Below are positions 57,780-64,000 of a stretch of DNA of 64,000 bases, piece after piece. How positions within the stretch are numbered: position 1 is the stretch's first letter; every line of letters starts with the position of its first letter. A model generated the notes under the pieces. The model worked only from the letters and a program-made list of their open reading frames with translations. It was not told the origin of the DNA and made no database searches. The stretch covers positions 17,477,760-17,541,759 of the forward strand of contig OY855914.1 in NCBI GenBank assembly GCA_963693305.1, in the 5' to 3' direction. Source of the stretch: Meandrina meandrites. Its lineage: Eukaryota > Cnidaria > Anthozoa > Scleractinia > Meandrinidae. A program made the position numbers and the translations under genes.

Positions 57780-59186
57780 GTAATGATTCTCACAAGAAGT
57801 AGGCAAAAATCAACAGGCCGGATCCAGAAACCACCGTTGAGCTTCAAAGTGTTAATCTTTTAATTAAATAAAAATCCGTAAGGCCGATTGGCTAATTACA
57901 ATTTAAGGGCGAAATTTGAATTTCTATACGTGAATAAAACACAACAATGGCATTTTCGATCGTTTTAACACTATCTATCATTTGGCAATGTTGAAAACTA
58001 TTAGTAAGTCCAACGACAAGGCCTTACAATATGGGGAAGACAATTTTTTTCCATCTTTGTTCAACAACAATAACACTTGGAGTAATGCGACACTGCGCGA
58101 TTCACCGCTCTCTTTGTTCTTCATCACTGATCTGTCAACAAGCGCGCGCGTATCAATAGTACGTAGTCAAACTGAAACGAAACTGAAACGTAAATATCTA
58201 GAAGAAAAAAACGCAAAGACAAAATAAGTCACAATATTTACGTTATTACTTAGAAAAGATTCTTGGATAAAAAAAAAAAACTGACAGTTACAGTTCTTAT
58301 TCAAAGATTTTACGTTCGAATACGTTGACGATGTCCAAAGGATTACAGCCTTCCTCCGTTTCAAGAAGTAAATTGCCGCTTCCAATGGACTCGAACGTTT
58401 TTGTCAGAAATAACAATTCCTCCGCGCTGAACTCGAGTCCATGTGCTACGATCGTTACAATTTCTGGGCAGGAACACAAACACGCAATGGCGAGAATCGT
58501 GAACGGAAATTGCGATATGTACCAGTTCATGCAGCGTCTCCTTGGCTTGGAAAATGGCAATTTGGTCCAGCGCAGGGCAGTTTCTAACTGGATACGGCTT
58601 CTACAAGACGTGCAGATCTTTCTCTTGCGACCTTTGTGCCGACCATCCTTATTTAATTGACAGAACTTCGCCTCAAATTCCGTAGCGGTCCTGAGTTCGG
58701 TGCTCTCTGAATGTCCCCACGTCCCATGATGTGGGCAACAACACGAAGCGTTTGCTTGGCATTCTTCGCCTTAAAGCCACGTTTCTCATTTGGAAAAACT
58801 GATGGAGACCTATCTATTTACTCTTTTTTGATGGAAATTAAAAAATATACTGAAATCTAATCGGACAATACTGATAACAACGCGAGAACTTCACGGCTCC
58901 TTCGCGGCAACGTCTTGATCCAATATGGCGGCCGGTGCAAAGAAGACCGATCTTGTCGATTAGAGCCAGTTCCCCATTTCCCATGGTAACGAAACTCGGC
59001 ATATACAATGTAGATGATACTGGGACCAAATTTAACATCAAAAATAGATCAAAAAAAGATTTGACAGCCATTTTTACACCGATTTTGACTTTTCAGCCAA
59101 TCAAAGACAGAGAATTTAATTCAATTAATTAATTAGCTGTTGACAGCTTTGGATTGCAGATGCCTACTTCTTGTGAGAATCATTAC
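57780..59186. mobile_element. 1.4-kb TTAA element nested in the 3.9-kb element
   Basis: GTAATGATTCTCACAAGAAG and CTTCTTGTGAGAATCATTAC are perfect inverted ends (at least 26 bp), each bordered by TTAA (57776-57779 and 59187-59190). The overlapping ~80-110-codon frames at 58.3-58.66 kb on both strands match no family I know. One of them could be a captured exon. Confidence 0.82.
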
Positions 59187-59654
59187 TTAAATTCTAACGC
59201 GCGGTTTAGGACTGGCACTAGTTATGCAGGCGCAATGCCAATATTTCAAGCAGGTATTTCCTGCCCCACAAAATTTACCATTAAGCGTTACACATGACGA
59301 GCTTTGCCCTCGAAAAAAATTTATGCAAATTAGGCTAAGGGTAGATTGAATCTACCCATGGCTTATTATTAACTGTAATAGAAGAACGTATTTCGCAAGA
59401 TTAGCACCATCTACGTGTTGGCGGTAACACCTTTCCGAACTTGATCAAAAATATTTTCCAGACGCTTTCTGGCAGTTTATAATATTAACGGCTTCCCTGG
59501 AGAGAAAGAAAAACAAAAACAGATATTAGCTGGAGCACGAGATTGATTTTGGTGACTAACTAGCTAAGAAAAATTAACAACAAACATCGAAGCGTGAGAT
59601 TCATGTTTTACAACAGTTTAGCTGGCAGCTCATAAAAAGGTCTTACGTTAAAAA

Positions 59655-60285
59655 CATTAGCGCGAGGTTAATATTCTGCCTACAGATAACAACAGTTCAA
59701 TAAAGAACTGACTACCCAAGTAGGACAGAATAATTTAGTGCGGGGTTAATGTTCTGCCTACAGATAACAACAGCTCAATAAAGAACTGACTACCCAAGTA
59801 GGACAGAATAGTTAAGCGCGGGGTTAATATTCTGCCTACAGATAACAACAGTTCAAGACAGAACTGACTACCCAAGCAGGACAGAATAATTTAGTGCGGG
59901 GTTAATGTTCTGCCTACAGATAACAACAGCTCAATAAAGAACTGACTACCCAAGTAGGACAGAATAGTTAAGCGCGAGGTTAATACTCTGCCCACAGATA
60001 ACAACAGTTCAATCCAAGAAAAGCAAAATTTAAGTGTATAAGTACGACAGAATAATTTAGCGCGAGGTTAATATTCTGCCTACAGATAACAACAGTTCAA
60101 TAAAGAACTGACTACCCAAGTAGGACAGAATAATTTAGTGCGGGGTTAATGTTCTACCCACAGATAACAACAGCTCAATAAAGAACTGACTACCCAAGTA
60201 GGACAGAATAGTTAAGCGCGGGGTTAATACTCTGCCCACAGATAACAACAGTTCAATCCAAGAAAAGCAAAATTTAAGTGTATAA
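59655..60285 (+). repeat. 78-bp tandem repeat (eight units)
   Basis: Eight units are spaced 77-78 bp (one step of 89 bp), each with GGTTAAT-TCTGCC-ACAGATAACAACAG followed by TCAATAAAGAACTGACTACC and AAGTAGGACAGAATA. Two flavours (GCGCGAGG/GCGCGGGG and AGTGCGGGG) tend to alternate, suggesting later expansion of dimers. It lies wholly within the 3.9-kb TTAA element. Units abut without spacers, so it is not a CRISPR array. Confidence 0.9.
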
Positions 60286-61200
60286 CTTCTAAATATTGTT
60301 AATACAACTTACCGATGTGGTTTTTGTCTAGCTTCCATAACATGGTTTGCAACCTTGTATTTCCCGCCAGAATTAATTTATTCGCGGTAACAATGATCGA
60401 AAGACGAAAATGCCGAATCTTTTATATTCATTAGACAAAACGCTTGCATATTCCTGGCCGTCGACTTCTGGGTTCGCAATCGTCTACACTTGCAACATAG
60501 CGAGAACTATATTACAAAGAAAATGAAACGAAGATGCGTTAAGATGCTCCTCAATTCAAGCAGATTAGTCAAGAAATAAATTAGAATGGAGTCTTTAAAA
60601 GCGCCACGGCCACTTCTCGTGCTATTCGTGTATTCTTCTTATTACCGCTTGTCGAAAATACTTTTGATCCAGCTATTACTGATGTCAATTTTCCTCGGCT
60701 TGCATATACATGTACAGATGCAACTTACCAAAGACGATTTATACGCGCAGCTTTGTTGAGGATAATCAGTGATGTGTTTCCAGTCTCGGTCAATCTCGTG
60801 TAGTACCGATATAAAAATGCCAGCTTAGATTTGATAGTGTTGCCAGGAAAATTTTTGGGCACAATAGCTTTGAAGTCTCGCAAACGCCTGTATAATAGCA
60901 CTTAAACGAGGAAAACTCCGTAAGAGGATTTACTGAATAGTCACTGAATACATTACGACCACATGAGACCACGAATGCAGAGACTGCGTGACAAAAGAAA
61001 AGATCTGCGGTCCATTTTCATGTCACATTTCCTGGCATGCGATGACAAGTCTTGTACAAGATTAAACGACCTCCTGGGCAGAATTTTTTTTGAGGGCAAA
61101 GCTCGTCATGAACGGTCCAAAATGGCTTGCCACTAAAACTGGTCTTCAGGAGTTCCCTAGCAACTGCTCTAGATCTGTAGTTAAGAAGGACCCCCTTTAA

Positions 61201-61975
61201 TAGAACCTCGAATAGCTGGGGGTGTGCCATCAGTCGAGTGGAGCTTTCGATAGGTTGGTTCATTTATCTTTTGCTGTTTCTTTAAGGAAAGTAACATTGC
61301 GCTTAGGTCACGTTCAATTCGTCGGAAAGGAGCCGTAGAAACAAGTTCATAGGTATTTCTGTCATTGAGTAGGGCTTCCATCTTGTTGTCGTAGTCTGAT
61401 TTGTCCATGACGACAAAGCAGTTCCCTTCATCCGCCTTCATTATGACTCTGGACTGATCTTTCTTAAGATCGTTTAAAACTCTTCTTTCTTGTTTTGAAA
61501 CTTTGTTGTGCACCGGCAGTCGTGCCCTGTGGAGAATGGCGGCAGATGTCGTTCTTACAGCATCTTTTGAAACATCAGGAAGGTGATGGATAGCCGCTTC
61601 GATTTCAGCTACGATGTTCTTGTGTGGAATGGTCGTTGGAGTTGGGGCGAACTTCGAACCTTTTTCCAAGAGAGATCGTTCTTCTGGTGAAAGAGGTTTA
61701 CTCGAAAGGTTCACTACCCAGTTATTTTTCTCGATGTTAGTCTGGTTACGCGTAGGCTTCAAGTTCGCAATTTTCTTCGCATGTCTATTTTCGATGTTAT
61801 TGTGGAAAGTGCTGACTCTGTTCTTCAAAAATGATAGTAAGGTCAAATAAGTTTCCTCGTTGACGAGAGAAGACAGTTCTCGTTTGGTGTTCTCAATGGT
61901 GTTCTTTGATGTTTTGATGTGATCATGGCATATCGATATTCTTGCTCGTAAGCAATGTTTACTGGCGCGATCCAT
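61201..61975 (-). pseudogene. Penelope-like element: N-terminal half
   Basis: ATG at 61975 opens MDRASKHCLRARISICHDHI, then NWVVNLSSKPLSPEERSLLE, FAPTPTTIPHKNIVAEIEAA, MKADEGNCFVVMDKSDYDNK and TDGTPPAIRGSIK, the conserved region preceding the Penelope RT. It breaks at IK where the TTAA element begins and continues at 57313 with HHKEG. The frame is otherwise intact, so before the insertion this copy may have encoded an unbroken RT, though without the nuclease end. Confidence 0.85.
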
Positions 61976-61977
61976 TG

Positions 61978-62042
61978 TTGGAATGTTTTTCAATTTAGTC
62001 GATCCTTCTGAGTCACGCAAGTCTTTCGCGTCCCTTCCATAT
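61978..62042 (+). repeat. Inverted fragment of the Penelope C-terminal region
   Basis: These ~65 bp read on the plus strand as GMFFNLVDPSESRKSFASLPY-like sequence (in two parts: GMFFNLVDPS and SRKSFASLPY), nearly identical to the complement of 56330-56395. A short piece of a second Penelope copy therefore sits head-to-head against the minus-strand start codon. Confidence 0.8.
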
Positions 62043-62045
62043 ATC

Positions 62046-62460
62046 CATGACGAGCTTTATGCGACTCTGAAATTCGCAGCAGGGTATGGGTTCTAATTTC
62101 CGGTCAGAGGTGTTGGGCGGTTTTAGCGATCTGTCATGACCCTGTACTTTGCGGTAATTGTGGTGCCGCGAATGTCACAGCGCGAGTAATAGAAGAAGAC
62201 CAGATAATCTGGACATTTATGGAAGATGATCATGCGGTGCGAATATCTAATAACTAATAATAGAGGAAACAAGGGTGAGCGCCAAGGCGAACGAATGGCG
62301 GCACGTGAGTCATCTCGTCACAAAGTGTTCGAATCTTCGCTTTCTAAGACTTCAAATCGGTAAGGTGTTTCGAATGAATTATCTTACAGAATGAATTTAA
62401 AACCGTAGCCAGCACAGAGACCCGTTTGCAGATGTTATCGTGGAAGTATCAATCCGCGGT
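62046..62460. other. No supported gene (62046-62460)
   Basis: No recognised feature. Confidence 0.35.
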
Positions 62461-62465
62461 CTAGT

Positions 62466-62776
62466 CGGTAAATATTGCGCGAAAGGCGATCGACGAGGGA
62501 CATCGTTTCCCCTCTTTTCGTATTCTGGCCAAAGCGCAAGCGAGGGAAAATCCAACAGGCGATAAATTACGCGATTATGTGGAGTTCGATATGGTCATAT
62601 GGTCCGAGACTTACATATTCACATCTGTCAATGAAATTGTGGGAAGATTGCGATTCCCGCCATCTTATTCAATACGCCGCTGGGCCATCTTTCTAGAAGT
62701 CACGCTGCAAATCCAAAATTTCACACGACTGAGATGTGATGTCGACTGTTTCGTAACCGACGACATAGAAATGTAA
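62466..62776 (+). CDS. Unrecognised 103-codon open frame
   Basis: An open frame between TAG and TAA reads ARKAIDEGHRFPSFRILAKA, then VIWSETYIFTSVNEIVGRLR and FTRLRCDVDCFVTDDIEM. There is no ATG at the start, and no splice acceptor was settled. It may be a decayed exon or chance. Confidence 0.15.
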
Positions 62777-62779
62777 TTC

Positions 62780-63620
62780 ATCATCATTCTCCTTCAAATG
62801 CTAGTGCTTCAGTTACTACAATTTATTAGTATGTTGTGCCATAGTTCGTGCATTATGCATGTATCAACTTACAAAATTGTTACAACTCAGTTGCAAGATG
62901 CTCACATGGCCAAAATGTATTAAGTGCATTTGCAAATACTACCCAAAATTTGAGTTGCTCCAATTTTCGTTATACGCAGATGCAGTATAATTTACTTTTT
63001 GCATACATAGTATACACTAGTATTTAAGCTGTTTATTATTCATATTTATATTCCAGGGTATTTTAATGGACAGGGAAATCACTCTAAATCAGGTGTTATT
63101 ATTGAATTTTGAAAGAGCCTTAAAATGAAAATATAATTTGTTTGCCTTAATTCCACATGTATGGTGTACATGCATCCACATGCCTAGAAATGAAATAGGG
63201 TCTATTTTCAAGGTTGTACATTTATTGATAAATTGTTTCTTGACTGCTTCAGGCTTTTGAGATCCCTGAAGCAATAGAGTGGCTTAGCCATTTTAGGCTG
63301 TGGCTCTATGAGAATTCTTTTTCGAGGTGTTTCATTGGGAACTAATATTATAAATTAAGGCTTGAACACATTAAACATTAATTTAAAGGCCCATTTTCAC
63401 CCTTAATGCATTGCGCCCCGCGAGCCGTTTTTTCCAATTTCTCGTACCGTCAAATTATCGAAGTTATAAATCCTGTTATTCCAAAGCCATCCTGTACATA
63501 TCTTTCAAGTTATCCCTGTAAATACGTTCCTTGTTTATCTTTTTTCAGTTTTCTTGTAATATTTTGTAAATAGTTTGTATATAATTGCAAATTTTACCAA
63601 TTGAAGTGGAGGAGGTTTGT
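62780..63620. other. Upstream region of the next gene
   Basis: AT-rich sequence before the start codon at 63625. No clear TATA box close to it. Nothing else recognised. Confidence 0.4.
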
Positions 63621-63624
63621 CAAC

Positions 63625-63975
63625 ATGGCGGCTACTACGCGCCGTCGTGTTGGAAGGCCAAAGCTTCCTGGTTCTGTGAAGGCGGTTCGCTTGCGGGAAT
63701 CGGTTTTCAATCTATGGAGAGACAGGAAAGAGATCCTTGGCTTCGCTGAGAAAACGGACAGTGAGTTTGCAGAATTCTTACTGCATCGAAGGTGAGGTTT
63801 TGGAATGATTTTGCAGTCGATTCCTCTTTAGAGCGAACTCATCTCGGCAAGTAGTCTTGAAGTTTGTTTTGGTTGTGGCTTTTTAGGACTTCTGCAAGCA
63901 CAATTACAGCTAACACACCACAAGCACCATCAGCAGCCACGAATTTATCTTTGTCTTATGAAAGTGATGGTTCGG
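63625..63975 (+). CDS. First two exons of a partial gene (unknown, basic N-terminus)
   Basis: Exon 1 (63625-63791) starts at ATG after GTCAAC and reads MAATTRRRVGRPKLPGSVKA, RLRESVFNLWRDRKEILGF and TDSEFAEFLLHR, ending AAG before GTGAGG (phase 2). Exon 2 (63887-63975) follows GGCTTTTTAG and reads TSASTITANTPQAPSAATNL, then SYESDGS, ending before GTAAGTG (phase 1). GRPKLP resembles an AT-hook-like basic motif, and the following helical stretch may be a DNA-binding or protein-contact module. The gene runs off the window. The family is not recognised; a repetitive, transposon-derived origin is possible. Confidence 0.6.
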
Positions 63976-64000
63976 GTAAGTGTTCTCGTTCAACATGTTT

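Larger units (their letters stand above)
57314..61196. mobile_element. 3.9-kb TTAA element inside the Penelope copy
   Basis: GGGGTCCTTCTTAACTAC at the left (57318-57335) is the complement of GTAGTTAAGAAGGACCCCC at the right (61178-61195), and TTAA flanks both sides (57310-57313 and 61197-61200). Removing it and one TTAA joins RGSIK to HHKEG of the Penelope protein in frame, which confirms the boundary. No transposase was recognised. The interior holds a second TTAA element, a 78-bp tandem repeat, and an inverted pair of CATGACGAGCTTTGCCCTC (59293 and about 61105). Kolobok-type mobilisation is an inference from the target site. Confidence 0.85.

Noticed and set aside
59655..60285. CRISPR-like array
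   Set aside because: Units of 78 bp abut directly without unique spacers, in an animal genome within a transposon.

Overview
The window looks like animal nuclear DNA, most likely from a cnidarian (probably an anthozoan such as a coral). It is AT-rich, has spliceosomal GT-AG signals, many decayed retroelements (CR1/L2-like, L1/Tx1-like and Penelope-like), tRNA-derived SINE-like pieces, short inverted-repeat elements, microsatellites and very few intact host reading frames. No bacterial, viral, rRNA or CRISPR feature is visible. The taxon is an inference from repeat style and was not tested.

Layout. 1-5 kb: non-coding, with inverted-repeat element ends and a dispersed repeat (1.9-2.96 kb) found again inverted at 46.9-47.7 kb. 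5.7 kb: tRNA-like SINE. 6.56-7.24 kb: one LDL-receptor class A exon followed by a broken exon of an unknown domain. 9.09-13.70 kb: a 4.6-kb element with about 950-bp terminal inverted repeats (TIRs), a 6-bp target duplication and one gene for an acidic zinc-finger-like protein. 15-20.6 kb: decayed minus-strand retroelements. 22.6-26.1 kb: a minus-strand CR1-type retroelement with signal peptide, 2A-like motif, PHD finger, endonuclease and RT. 27.7-38.5 kb: a three-level nest, a plus-strand non-LTR element split by an L1-like element, itself split by a 4.05-kb long-TIR element at a TTAA inside the endonuclease GDFN motif. 40.5-43.0 kb: two related GTAC-rich minisatellites. 44-51.6 kb: several inverted-repeat elements. 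53.2-62.0 kb: Penelope-like elements, one split at a TTAA by a 3.9-kb element that carries a second TTAA element and a 78-bp tandem repeat. 63.6 kb to the end: the first two exons of a plus-strand gene that leaves the window.

The most unusual signal is dispersed. At ten plus-strand places between 4.9 and 55.9 kb, a pyrimidine tract is followed by an AG-free stretch, an AG, exactly 3 or 6 bases, and GTAAGT. No minus-strand GTAAGT that I found has this arrangement. Two sites lie in a duplicated ~400-bp segment and carry GCC and GCT, a synonymous pair in phase 0. I read these as candidate 3- and 6-nt microexons of a plus-strand host gene whose kilobase introns have filled with transposons. No transcript evidence is available here, and no ordinary exon of that gene was identified with confidence.

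Coordinates were worked out by eye. Element boundaries supported by target duplications are good to a base or two; boundaries of decayed retroelements are approximate.
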